A stretch of 6,615 nt of DNA, taken from positions 1 through 6,615 of the forward strand of contig JBBDSW010000091.1 of NCBI GenBank assembly GCA_040904745.1. The letters are read 5' to 3'. The translations under genes and the position numbers were made by a program. Shown here in pieces: positions 1 through 6,114 of the stretch. The notes below the pieces were generated by a model that worked only from the letters and a program-made list of their open reading frames with translations, did not search any database and had not been told where the DNA came from. The stretch comes from T1Sed10-7 sp040904745. Lineage in GTDB: Bacteria > Actinomycetota > Nitriliruptoria > Nitriliruptorales > Nitriliruptoraceae. Every line of letters starts with the position of its first letter. The stretch's first letter is position 1.

Positions 1-1
1 C

Positions 2-78
2 GGGCGGGTAGCTCAGATGGCTAGAGCGCCTCGTTTACACCGAGGAGGCCGGGGGTTCGAGCCCCTCCCCGCCCACCA
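2..78 (+). tRNA. tRNA-Val (anticodon UAC), CCA encoded
   Basis: The sequence folds as a full cloverleaf. The 7-bp acceptor stem pairs GGGCGGG (2-8) with CCCGCCC (68-74). The D arm uses GCTC/GAGC (11-14 and 24-27). The anticodon stem CCTCG/CGAGG (29-33, 41-45) closes the seven-base loop TTTACAC, placing anticodon TAC at 36-38, which reads valine codons. The variable loop has five bases (46-50), and the T arm (51-67) has a GGGGG 5' strand and loop TTCGAGC. The discriminator is A75 and CCA (76-78) is encoded in the DNA. The gene begins one base inside the window, so its promoter is not visible. No copy of its 3' end is repeated in the window, so nothing suggests use as an integration site. Confidence 0.97.
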
Positions 79-89
79 CACCGCAGCAC

Positions 90-93
90 GGAG
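90..93 (+). promoter_or_regulatory. Shine-Dalgarno site of the SDR gene
   Basis: GGAG lies six bases before the GTG at 100 and supports that start over the in-frame GTG at 121. It sits in the 21-bp gap after the tRNA CCA end. Confidence 0.6.
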
Positions 94-99
94 CCCCAC

Positions 100-1092
100 G
101 TGCCCCTCCTGCCCTCCGCCGTGACACGCACCATCGACGCCGGCCTCGAAGCCACCGTCGTCCTGTCGTTCAGCAAGGTCGGCTACGCCGTTCGCTCCCG
201 ACTGGAGCGCTGGCAACCGGTGACCGACCTTCCCGGCGCTGGCCGGCGTGTCCTGGTGACCGGAGCGAACTCCGGGCTCGGGTACGCGACCTCGCGGGCG
301 CTCTTGGCCGCAGGTGCCGAGGTGGTGGCGACCGTGCGATCCGAGGACAAGGCGAGAGAGACCCGACGACGACTGTGCGACGAGCTCGGCCCGGACATCG
401 ACGGCGCGTTGACGATCGAGGAGTTCGACCTCGCGGACCTGTCGGGGACGCGCGACCTCGCCACCCGACTCCGTGGCACCGGCAGCCCCCTCGACGCGGT
501 CGTCCACAACGCGGGGGCCCTGTTCGCCGAGCGGGAAGAGACCGTCGACGGGTTGGAGCGGACCTACCAGGTGCACGTGGTGGCCCCCTTCCTGCTGACC
601 TCCCTGCTCCTGCCGCTGCTCGCCGCCGGAGAGCCCGGCAGGGTCGTGACCCTCACCTCGGGCGGGATGTACACCCAGCGGCTCGACGGAGACGATCCCG
701 AGGCCGCGACCGACTACCGCGGGACCACCGCCTACGCACGCGCGAAGCGAGCACAGGTGGAGCTCACCGGTCAGTGGGCACGCCGGTTCGCCGCCAGCGG
801 CCTGCGCTTCGACGTCGTCCATCCCGGGTGGGCCCTGACTCCCGGGGTCGCCGCTTCGCTCCCCCGGTTCCGACAGCTGATGGGCCCCCTCTTGCGCGAC
901 CCGGACGAGGGCGCGGACACGATCGCCTACCTCGTCCTCGCAGACGACCTGCCGACATCCGGGCGCCTGTGGCACGACCGACGCCCGCGCGGCGAGCACC
1001 GGGTCCCCTGGACGGTTCCCCCACCGGGCGCCGCGGATGCACTGTGGTCCAGGGTCTGCCATGACGCCGGCGTCGAGCCGGCCCTCGACTGA
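100..1092 (+). CDS. short-chain dehydrogenase/reductase, DHRS12-like
   Basis: A 330-residue classical-type SDR, predicted to be an NAD(P)(H)-dependent oxidoreductase acting on an unknown alcohol or carbonyl. The Rossmann cofactor motif TGANSGLG is at residues 54-61, HNAG at 136-139, the catalytic serine in TSGGMY is Ser187, and the YxxxK pair is Tyr212/Lys216. HPGW follows the last core strand. The SGGM motif, the YARAKR stretch, HPGW...TPGV and a roughly 45-residue helical N-terminal extension before the Rossmann fold recall the vertebrate DHRS12 group; this assignment is from memory of the family. The tetrad position normally held by Asn appears to be His159. The start is GTG with GGAG six bases upstream. 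The gene begins 21 bp after tRNA-Val, leaving almost no room for its own promoter, so read-through from the tRNA transcript is likely. It is convergent with the isomerase gene. The substrate cannot be inferred. Confidence 0.9.
   Translation: MPLLPSAVTRTIDAGLEATVVLSFSKVGYAVRSRLERWQPVTDLPGAGRRVLVTGANSGLGYATSRALLAAGAEVVATVRSEDKARETRRRLCDELGPDIDGALTIEEFDLADLSGTRDLATRLRGTGSPLDAVVHNAGALFAEREETVDGLERTYQVHVVAPFLLTSLLLPLLAAGEPGRVVTLTSGGMYTQRLDGDDPEAATDYRGTTAYARAKRAQVELTGQWARRFAASGLRFDVVHPGWALTPGVAASLPRFRQLMGPLLRDPDEGADTIAYLVLADDLPTSGRLWHDRRPRGEHRVPWTVPPPGAADALWSRVCHDAGVEPALD
1072..1089. terminator. weak candidate hairpin at the SDR/isomerase convergent junction
   Basis: GTCGAG (1072-1077) and CTCGAC (1084-1089) form a perfect 6-bp stem around a six-base loop, directly before the SDR stop codon at 1090-1092. 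Only 10 bp separate the two convergent stop codons. There is no T-tract on either strand and the stem lies within codons, so a terminator role is uncertain. Confidence 0.25.
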
Positions 1093-1102
1093 CGCGTCCG
1101 GT

Positions 1103-2641
1103 TCAGGCGCCGGGGAGGTCCTCGATCGCCACATGGGCGACACGGCGACCGGCGGCGGTGAGCGCCGCCAGGTCCCCAGCGGCCTGTGCGCGCTTCAGCC
1201 GTGAGAACGTGTAGGGCTTGCCCGGGATCTCCGCATCGACCGGGTCGTCGCCGACGACCACCAGGAAGGCGGCACGGTCGCTGCCCCCCTTGTGGAGCTG
1301 CCCGGTCGAGTGGAGGTAGCGGGGACCGATCCCGACGGTGACCGGGACGCCGTAGCGACGCCTGAGCTCCGCCGCGGCGGACTGCACCCGCTCCTCGTCC
1401 GGACCTTCGGGAACGACGTAGGCCAGCAGGCCGAGGAGGTCCCCCGGCTCCAATGTGTCCAACACCTCGGCAGGATCCGTGGTCGGCGGGAGCTCGGTGC
1501 CGGACTCCAACACCTCAGCGGTGGCTGTCTTGGCCGCCTGCACGTTGGGCTGATCGAACGGGTTGAACCCCAGGAGGGCACCGGCCACGGCGACCGCGAA
1601 CTCCCAGCGGACGACCTCGCCGGTCAACTGCTCGGGGCCGAACCAAGGCAGTTCGACCACGGGGACGCCGCGCTCCAGGAGCGTCGCGGTCTCCGGGTGC
1701 TCACCGAGGGTCACGACCAGCCGGTCGTCCCCGAAGGTCGCGTCATCGGGACCCTCCCCGAGCACCGGGACGACGCCCAGCCCGTGCTTGCCGGTGGACT
1801 CAGCGACCAACTGCTCGATCCACCGTCCGAAACTCGCGACCTCGTCGGGAAGGAGCAACGTCAGCTTGTCGCGGCCCTGCCGGGTGGCCGCCGCCATGAC
1901 CGCACCGAGCGAGGCGGGCCCGTTGGTCCCCGGCTCGACGACGCGGGCGGCGGCGAGTTGCTTCCGCGCGCTGGCCAGGTGCTCGTCCAGGTCGAGTCCG
2001 AGGAGTGCGGCGGGCAGCAGCCCGAACGGTGTCAGGGCGGAGAACCGGCCGCCGACATCGGCCTGGCCGTGTGCCGGCCCACGGAAGCCCTCCGCGGCGG
2101 CCCGTTCGTCGAGACCGCTCCCCGGATCCGTGATGGGCAGGACGTAGCGACCAGCAGCCGCGCCGTGGATATCGCGCAGCTTGACCAGGAACCGCTCGAG
2201 GTGGCTCAGCGTCTCGATCGTGCCACCGGACTTCGAGGCCGGCACGACCAGGGTCGCCGGCCATGGCAGCTCCTTCTCCATGGCCAGGACGGCCGCCGGG
2301 TCGGTCGAGTCCAGGACGTGGAGGCGCGGCCAGCCCGGACCCGGCCCGAAGACCGCGGAGAGCACGGCCGGATAGAGCGAGGAGCCGCCCATGCCCACGA
2401 GCAGCACATCGGTGATGCCCTCGTCGCGGACGGCCGTTGCCAGAGCAACCAGCTCGTCCTTGACCCGGTCGGCCCGCTCCGGGGCATCGAGCCACCCGAG
2501 CCGGTCCGCGAGCTCGGTGGGATCCTCGGACCACACGGTGTGGTCGCGGTCCCAGATCCTTGGCACCACGGCCAGCGCCTCGGCGGTGGCAGCGGCGACG
2601 GCGTCGGTCAGAGGGCCCAGGGTCACGGTCGCTCCAAGCAT
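1103..2641 (-). CDS. pgi: glucose-6-phosphate isomerase, stand-alone Tal-Pgi C-terminal-domain type
   Basis: A 512-residue phosphoglucose isomerase, predicted to interconvert glucose 6-phosphate and fructose 6-phosphate in the cytoplasm. Two SIS-type sugar-phosphate folds are marked by GMGGSSL (83-89), SKSGGTIET (136-144), GGRFS (197-201), ESTGK (281-285, with Glu281 the likely catalytic base), NPFDQPNV (360-367) and HSTGQLHKGG (444-453). The last motif and the PYTFSRLKRAQ tail resemble the isomerase half of the bifunctional transaldolase/isomerase proteins of Actinomycetota rather than E. coli Pgi. No transaldolase domain is attached: the frame closes with a TGA seven codons upstream of the ATG, and a divergent gene follows. 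The start is uncertain. The ATG at 2641 is preceded by a C-rich tract with no Shine-Dalgarno site, whereas the in-frame GTG at 2626 (residue 6) has GGAG five bases upstream. The outer ATG is used here. The function is well supported by motifs. Confidence 0.93.
   Translation of the reverse strand: MLGATVTLGPLTDAVAAATAEALAVVPRIWDRDHTVWSEDPTELADRLGWLDAPERADRVKDELVALATAVRDEGITDVLLVGMGGSSLYPAVLSAVFGPGPGWPRLHVLDSTDPAAVLAMEKELPWPATLVVPASKSGGTIETLSHLERFLVKLRDIHGAAAGRYVLPITDPGSGLDERAAAEGFRGPAHGQADVGGRFSALTPFGLLPAALLGLDLDEHLASARKQLAAARVVEPGTNGPASLGAVMAAATRQGRDKLTLLLPDEVASFGRWIEQLVAESTGKHGLGVVPVLGEGPDDATFGDDRLVVTLGEHPETATLLERGVPVVELPWFGPEQLTGEVVRWEFAVAVAGALLGFNPFDQPNVQAAKTATAEVLESGTELPPTTDPAEVLDTLEPGDLLGLLAYVVPEGPDEERVQSAAAELRRRYGVPVTVGIGPRYLHSTGQLHKGGSDRAAFLVVVGDDPVDAEIPGKPYTFSRLKRAQAAGDLAALTAAGRRVAHVAIEDLPGA
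2632..2635 (-). promoter_or_regulatory. possible Shine-Dalgarno site inside the annotated pgi start
   Basis: On the minus strand GGAG occupies 2635-2632, five bases before the in-frame GTG at 2626-2624. The ATG at 2641 has only a C7-A-C4 run before it. If translation is Shine-Dalgarno-led, the protein starts at this GTG and is five residues shorter; if the mRNA is leaderless, the ATG could still be used. Confidence 0.45.
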
Positions 2642-2743
2642 CGGGGGGGTGGGGTCGAACGGTCACCGGGGAGCGTAGACGGCTTGGCGGTAGCCTCGGC
2701 CGGAAGCTGGTGCAGACCAGACCCGAGCAGCAGAGGACCGATC
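2642..2743. other. divergent intergenic region between pgi and the DUF3467 gene
   Basis: This 102-bp gap separates two divergent starts, so promoters for both directions would be expected here. It opens with a G7-T-G4 run (2643-2654) and is GC-rich. For the + strand, TAGCCT (2691-2696) fits the loose TAnnnT pattern of an actinobacterial -10 box, but I see no matching -35. For the - strand, TACGCT (2676-2671) is an equally weak candidate. AGAGGA (2732-2737) is the ribosome binding site of the DUF3467 gene. No operator-like inverted repeat is evident. Confidence 0.4.
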
Positions 2744-3055
2744 ATGAGCGGCGAGCCGACACCCGATCCGAACGAGCAGCAACCCAAGGCCGGTAACAAG
2801 CAGGTGCAGGTCGTCGTCCCCGACGAGCAGAAGCACGGCGAGTACGCGAACTTCCTCGTCGTGTCCCACTCCCCCCACGAGTTCACCCTCGACTTCTGCC
2901 AGCTCCAACCCTCCGGCGAGCAGGGCAAGGTCAACGCCGAGGTGGTCTCGCGGGTCCGCATCGCCCCGACCATGGTGGGGCGCGTCCTGAACGCGCTGAA
3001 CACCAACCTCTCGGGCTACGAGGACCGGTTCGGCCAGGTGAAGGCGCTCGGGTGA
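2744..3055 (+). CDS. DUF3467 family protein
   Basis: A 103-residue protein of unknown function. An N-terminal tail rich in Pro, Gln, Asn and Glu (residues 1-19) looks disordered. The conserved part runs from about residue 20: a first strand QVQVVVPDE, then GEYANFLVVSHSPHEFTLDF (32-51), a strand ending in SRVRIAP (69-75), and a C-terminal helix GRVLNALNTNLSGYEDRFG (79-97). The order 'Y-N ... hS..EF.LDF ... R....P ... L..N...YE..FG' matches my memory of DUF3467, a family of about 100 residues found in several phyla with no established role. There is no signal peptide or membrane segment, so it is probably cytoplasmic. The ATG at 2744 is preceded by AGAGGA with a six-base spacer. Its TGA overlaps the GTG start of the HAD phosphatase gene (GTGA), implying co-transcription and translational coupling. 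Confidence 0.88.
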   Translation: MSGEPTPDPNEQQPKAGNKQVQVVVPDEQKHGEYANFLVVSHSPHEFTLDFCQLQPSGEQGKVNAEVVSRVRIAPTMVGRVLNALNTNLSGYEDRFGQVKALG

Positions 3056-3939
3056 GCCCGGACGCCACCCTGCCGCCGGGCCTGCGTCCCGGGGGACGCT
3101 TCGAGATGTGGCAGCCCTCCGCGGTGCGCTACGTCGTCGCGGACGTGGACGGGACGTTGGTCGGCCCGGCAGCCCTGGCCACCCCGGCCGTCGTCGCGGC
3201 CGTCGCCCGTGCCGAGACGGCGGGCATCCGCTTCGGATACGCCACGGGTCGGATGCGTGACGGGGTCGACGACCTCCACCGGCAGTTGGGCGCCGCCGGC
3301 CCGCACATCCTCCACAACGGCGCCGAGGTGCGGGCCGAGGGACGGACGATCGCCAGCTGGTCCCTGGGCCCCGGCGACATCGGCACCCTCTTGGACCTGG
3401 CTGCGGCGGACGAGGACACCTTCGTCGAGATCTACGGGACCTCGGGCTTCCACGTCTCGTCCTGGGACGAGCGTGGACGTGCCCACTGGGACCTGATGGG
3501 CGCGGAGCCACTGGGGCTGGTCGAGGGAACCGAGCAGTTCAGCGACTCCCCGATCCCCAAGGCGACCTTCATCACCTTCACCGACGAGGCGCACCGCCGG
3601 CTGCTCGCGGGTCTGGCCCGGTTGGACGCCGAGATCAGCACGGCCACCTCCCCCAGGATCCCCGGCACCCGTTTCACCAACGTGAACCGTCCCGGCGCCA
3701 CGAAGGGGTCCGCCCTGGTGGCGGCCACCGACCACCTCGGCGTCTCCCCCGATGAGGTCGCCGCGATCGGGGACGCCGCCAACGATGCCTCGATGTTCGC
3801 CGTCGCCGGCACCGCGATCGCCATGGCGCAGGCCGAGCCGGAGATCCGGGAGGCAGCGCACCTGGTGACGCGCTCGGTCGACGAGGACGGGGTCGCGGCC
3901 GCGCTGGACGCCCTGATCGCGGTCCGCGCGCTGGCCTGA
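3052..3939 (+). CDS. HAD-superfamily phosphatase, Cof/IIB type
   Basis: A 295-residue soluble HAD hydrolase, predicted to be a Mg2+-dependent phosphatase on a small phosphate ester such as a sugar phosphate; the substrate is unknown. Motif I is DVDGTL (31-36), with nucleophile Asp31 and general acid/base Asp33. Motif II is YATGR (63-67, Thr65). Motif III is Lys218 in GATKGSAL. Motif IV is GDAANDASMF (240-249, with metal-binding Asp241 and Asp245). The roughly 150 residues between motifs II and III form the inserted C2-type cap typical of the Cof/IIB subfamily, which normally sets specificity. The GTG start overlaps the DUF3467 stop codon, and GAAGG (3040-3044) lies seven bases upstream. An in-frame ATG at 3106, with GGGGGA about nine bases upstream, would remove 18 poorly structured residues and cannot be excluded. 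It is convergent with guaB. Confidence 0.9.
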   Translation: MSPDATLPPGLRPGGRFEMWQPSAVRYVVADVDGTLVGPAALATPAVVAAVARAETAGIRFGYATGRMRDGVDDLHRQLGAAGPHILHNGAEVRAEGRTIASWSLGPGDIGTLLDLAAADEDTFVEIYGTSGFHVSSWDERGRAHWDLMGAEPLGLVEGTEQFSDSPIPKATFITFTDEAHRRLLAGLARLDAEISTATSPRIPGTRFTNVNRPGATKGSALVAATDHLGVSPDEVAAIGDAANDASMFAVAGTAIAMAQAEPEIREAAHLVTRSVDEDGVAAALDALIAVRALA

Positions 3940-3948
3940 GAGCAGGCC
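3933..3948. terminator. candidate bidirectional hairpin between the HAD gene and guaB
   Basis: GGCCTG (3933-3938) and CAGGCC (3943-3948) form a perfect 6-bp stem with the four-base loop AGAG, extendable by one T-G wobble pair (3932/3949). The stem overlaps the HAD stop codon (3937-3939) and ends seven bases before the guaB stop (3956-3958). No T-tract follows on either strand. Its place in a 16-bp convergent gap suggests 3'-end formation or read-through limitation in both directions. Confidence 0.4.
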
Positions 3949-3955
3949 GCGGGGC

Positions 3956-5455
3956 TCAGCGCTTGCCGGGCACCTGGTAGTTCGGGGCCTCGTGGACGAC
4001 ATCGAGGTCGTGGACGTGACCCTCCGCGGCGCCAGCCGCCGTCTGCCGGGTGAACCGGGCGCGCTCCGCCAGGGCCGTCAACGTGCCCGCGCCGACGTAG
4101 CCCATGCCCGAACGGATCCCACCGGCGAGTTGCTGGGTCACCTCGCCGACCGTGCCGCGGTAGGGCAGCAACCCGGAGACGCCTTCCGGCACGAGCTTGG
4201 ACGGCTGCCGTGCCTCGGCGGCGCTGCCGACGGGGCGGTCGTCGTTCTGGAAGTAGCGGTCGGCGGACCCGGCCCGCATCGCGTCGACGGAGCCCATCCC
4301 GCGGTACTCCTTGTAGCGGCGTCCACCGACCAGCACGAGCTCACCGGGGGACTCGTCCGTGCCGGCCAGGAGGTTCCCGACCATCACGGCCGTCGCGCCA
4401 GCGGCCAGCGCCTTGACGACGTCACCCGAGTAGCGCACGCCACCGTCGGCCACGGTCGCGACGCCCCGGTCGGTCCCGGCGCGGGCGCACTCGAGGACGG
4501 CGCTGAACTGCGGGACACCGACGCCGGTCACCACCCGTGTGGTGCAGATGGAGCCCGGCCCGACCCCGATCTTGACGACGTCGGCCCCGTGGTCGGCGCA
4601 GGCGCGCACCCCGTCGCCGGTCGCGACGTTGCCGACCATGAGCACCGTGTCCGGATGCCGGTCCTTGAGCTTGGCCGCGAACTCGAGGATGCCGGCCGAG
4701 TGCCCGTGGGCGGAGTCGACGGCGAGCAGGTCGACACCGGCCGCGACCAGTGCTTCCGCACGCTCCTCCCCTTCCGGGCCGACCCCGACCGCGCCGGCAC
4801 ACAGCAGTCGTCCCCGCGCGTCCTTGGCGGCCGTCGGGTACTTGCGGACCTTCTCGATGTCCTTGAAGGTGAACATGCCGGTGAGCCGGCCGTCCTCGGG
4901 ATCGACGATCGGCAGCTTCTCGACCCGGGCCTCCTGCATGAGGTCACGAGCCTGGTCCAACGTCGTCCCCGGCACGGCCGTCACCAGGCGTGAGGACGTC
5001 ATGTAGTCGCTCACCGGGGCGCCGGGGGGTGCGCCGAGCCGGAGATCGCGGTTGGTGACGATGCCGACCAGCCGCTGCTCACCGTCGACGACCGGGAATC
5101 CCGACACGCGGTAGCGCGACATCAGCTCGAAGGCGGTGTCGACCGGATCATCGGGACGCAGGGTGACCGGATCGATGATGAAGCCGGACTCGGAACGCTT
5201 GACCGACTCGACCATGGCGGCCTGATCGGCCACGGAGACGTTCTTGTGGATGACCCCGAGCCCTCCCTGGCGGGCGAGCGCGATCGCCATGTCCGTCTCG
5301 GTCACCTTGTCCATCGCGGCGGAGAGCATCGGGAGACTCAGGTTGACCCGCGGGTGCAACGCGGTCGAGAGGTCGACATCCCGCGGCAGGACGGCGGACG
5401 CCTCCGGGAGCAGAAGCACGTCGTCGTAGCTGAACGCTTCGATGATCTCGGTCAC
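3956..5455 (-). CDS. guaB: inosine-5'-monophosphate dehydrogenase
   Basis: A 499-residue IMP dehydrogenase, which oxidises IMP to XMP with NAD+, the committed step of guanine nucleotide synthesis. The N-terminus FSYDDVLLLPE (8-18) and SAAMD (45-49) open the TIM barrel. A Bateman module of two CBS domains covers about residues 92-206, ending EKVRKYP. The barrel resumes with DSAHGH (247-252), GNVAT (275-279), the catalytic loop GVGPGSICTTR (297-307, Cys304), ADGG (336-339), VGNLLAGTDESPGE (359-372) and EYRGMGS (383-389). The mobile flap carries the Arg400-Tyr401 dyad in SADRYFQ. Length and domain order are normal. The GTG at 5455 is chosen because GAGGA lies eight bases upstream and homology begins there; the frame extends 32 codons further to 5551 with composition unlike IMPDH. 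guaA is not in the window. The gene is divergent from the lipoprotein gene. Confidence 0.97.
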   Translation of the reverse strand: MTEIIEAFSYDDVLLLPEASAVLPRDVDLSTALHPRVNLSLPMLSAAMDKVTETDMAIALARQGGLGVIHKNVSVADQAAMVESVKRSESGFIIDPVTLRPDDPVDTAFELMSRYRVSGFPVVDGEQRLVGIVTNRDLRLGAPPGAPVSDYMTSSRLVTAVPGTTLDQARDLMQEARVEKLPIVDPEDGRLTGMFTFKDIEKVRKYPTAAKDARGRLLCAGAVGVGPEGEERAEALVAAGVDLLAVDSAHGHSAGILEFAAKLKDRHPDTVLMVGNVATGDGVRACADHGADVVKIGVGPGSICTTRVVTGVGVPQFSAVLECARAGTDRGVATVADGGVRYSGDVVKALAAGATAVMVGNLLAGTDESPGELVLVGGRRYKEYRGMGSVDAMRAGSADRYFQNDDRPVGSAAEARQPSKLVPEGVSGLLPYRGTVGEVTQQLAGGIRSGMGYVGAGTLTALAERARFTRQTAAGAAEGHVHDLDVVHEAPNYQVPGKR

Positions 5456-5463
5456 GTGCTGGG

Positions 5464-5468
5464 TCCTC
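5464..5468 (-). promoter_or_regulatory. Shine-Dalgarno site that fixes the guaB start
   Basis: On the minus strand GAGGA occupies 5468-5464, eight bases before the GTG at 5455-5453. It supports a 499-residue protein over the longer 531-codon open frame. Confidence 0.7.
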
Positions 5469-5484
5469 GGCCGGTGGTGGGCCA

Positions 5485-5490
5485 ACGATA
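5485..5490 (-). promoter_or_regulatory. candidate -10 box for guaB
   Basis: TATCGT on the minus strand (5490-5485) matches the TAnnnT pattern of actinobacterial -10 elements. It would place a transcription start around 5478, giving a leader of roughly 20-25 bases that contains the GAGGA site. No clear TTGACA-like -35 lies 16-18 bases upstream (the bases there are GC-rich), and there is no extended -10 TG. It is the only AT-containing motif in this part of the gap, so it is offered as a weak candidate. Confidence 0.25.
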
Positions 5491-5598
5491 CCGCCGTCGT
5501 CCCCGGGCTCGCCCGCGGTCGCACGCCCGATGGCCCGTCTCGCGGAACCACGGCGACCTCGTCGGCGTCCCAACCGGTGAGCGAAGCTGGAGGCCGTC

Positions 5599-6114
5599 AT
5601 GTCGTACACCGCCCGCCGATCGATCGCCGCAGCGATCGCGCTGCTGGTGGCCGCATGCGGTGGCGCCGCGCAGCCACGTGCGCTCGAGGAGCTCGAGCTC
5701 GCCGAGCTGGAAACCTACGGGTGCGGCTACGGGTTCTGGCTCGGGACCCCTGAGCAGGATGTCGCCATCCGCCTCGGTGTGGCCGACCACGAGGCCGTCG
5801 CCAGCGGGGAGCTCGCGCGGGAGGCGACCCTCCCGGACGAGGCCTGGCAGGCCACCGTGCAGCACGGACGCGACCTCTTCGCCAACTGGTGCGACGACGT
5901 CCTGGAACCCGGCGAGCCCACCCCGGACGTCACAGAGGAGTGGCCGATCACCGGCGGGACCATCACGCTCGAGGGTGGTGCCGTCGACCAGGGCTGCCCC
6001 GGCGAGTTGAGCGCCACCCTGGCCGACCTGGAGGTCACGGCACCGGACGACACCACGATCGACCTCGGATCCGCCGAGGTGACCAACGACACGTGGGGAT
6101 GCTTCGCGGGCTGA
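5599..6114 (+). CDS. putative secreted lipoprotein, family not recognised
   Basis: A 171-residue protein I do not recognise. It has a lipoprotein signal: a basic start (Arg6, Arg7), a hydrophobic stretch IAAAIALLVAA (9-19), and lipobox VAAC with Cys20 as the lipidated residue, so the mature protein should be anchored outside the membrane. A short acidic linker LEELELAELE (29-38) follows. The body has four further cysteines (42, 98, 133, 168), an even number that could form two disulfides. GCGYGFWLGTPEQ (41-53) looks like a strand-turn segment, residues 80-102 look helical, and 117-168 alternate in a beta-rich pattern. GGAGG (5589-5593) is five bases before the ATG, a near-ideal Shine-Dalgarno site. 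A 7-bp perfect inverted repeat (5621-5627/5632-5638, loop CGCA) lies in the signal-peptide codons. Neighbours give no functional clue. The gene call is strong; the function is unknown. Confidence 0.85.
   Translation: MSYTARRSIAAAIALLVAACGGAAQPRALEELELAELETYGCGYGFWLGTPEQDVAIRLGVADHEAVASGELAREATLPDEAWQATVQHGRDLFANWCDDVLEPGEPTPDVTEEWPITGGTITLEGGAVDQGCPGELSATLADLEVTAPDDTTIDLGSAEVTNDTWGCFAG

Noticed and set aside
2..78. tRNA-Val as an integration or attachment site
   Set aside because: No direct repeat of the tRNA 3' end occurs in the window, there is no integrase, and the flanking genes look like core genes.
1063..1074. 12-bp palindrome GACGCCGGCGTC near the end of the SDR gene
   Set aside because: It lies within codons, has no loop and no paired copy elsewhere; it is not distinguishable from chance in such GC-rich sequence.
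13..1143. Long minus-strand open frame of 376 codons opposite the SDR gene, ending inside the tRNA
   Set aside because: It is antisense to a motif-complete SDR, and its C-terminus (SNPRPPRCKRG-like) is the familiar spurious translation of a tRNA gene's opposite strand. It has no recognisable domain.
1292..2743. Long + strand open frame antisense to pgi that runs in frame into the DUF3467 gene
   Set aside because: High GC makes opposite-strand stops rare. The protein family begins at the ATG at 2744, which has its own ribosome site, and the upstream translation is low-complexity and shadows pgi.
5456..5551. N-terminal 32-codon extension of guaB
   Set aside because: IMPDH homology starts at the GTG at 5455, which has GAGGA eight bases upstream. 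The extension looks like translated intergenic DNA.
5491..5598. Promoter or operator for the lipoprotein gene
   Set aside because: I found no TAnnnT -10 box at a suitable distance on the + strand and no convincing inverted repeat, so no element is annotated although one must exist nearby.
5632..5639. GCGATCGC octamer resembling the HIP1 palindrome of cyanobacteria
   Set aside because: It occurs as part of Ala/Ile codons in the signal peptide, and a single copy in GC-rich DNA is expected by chance.
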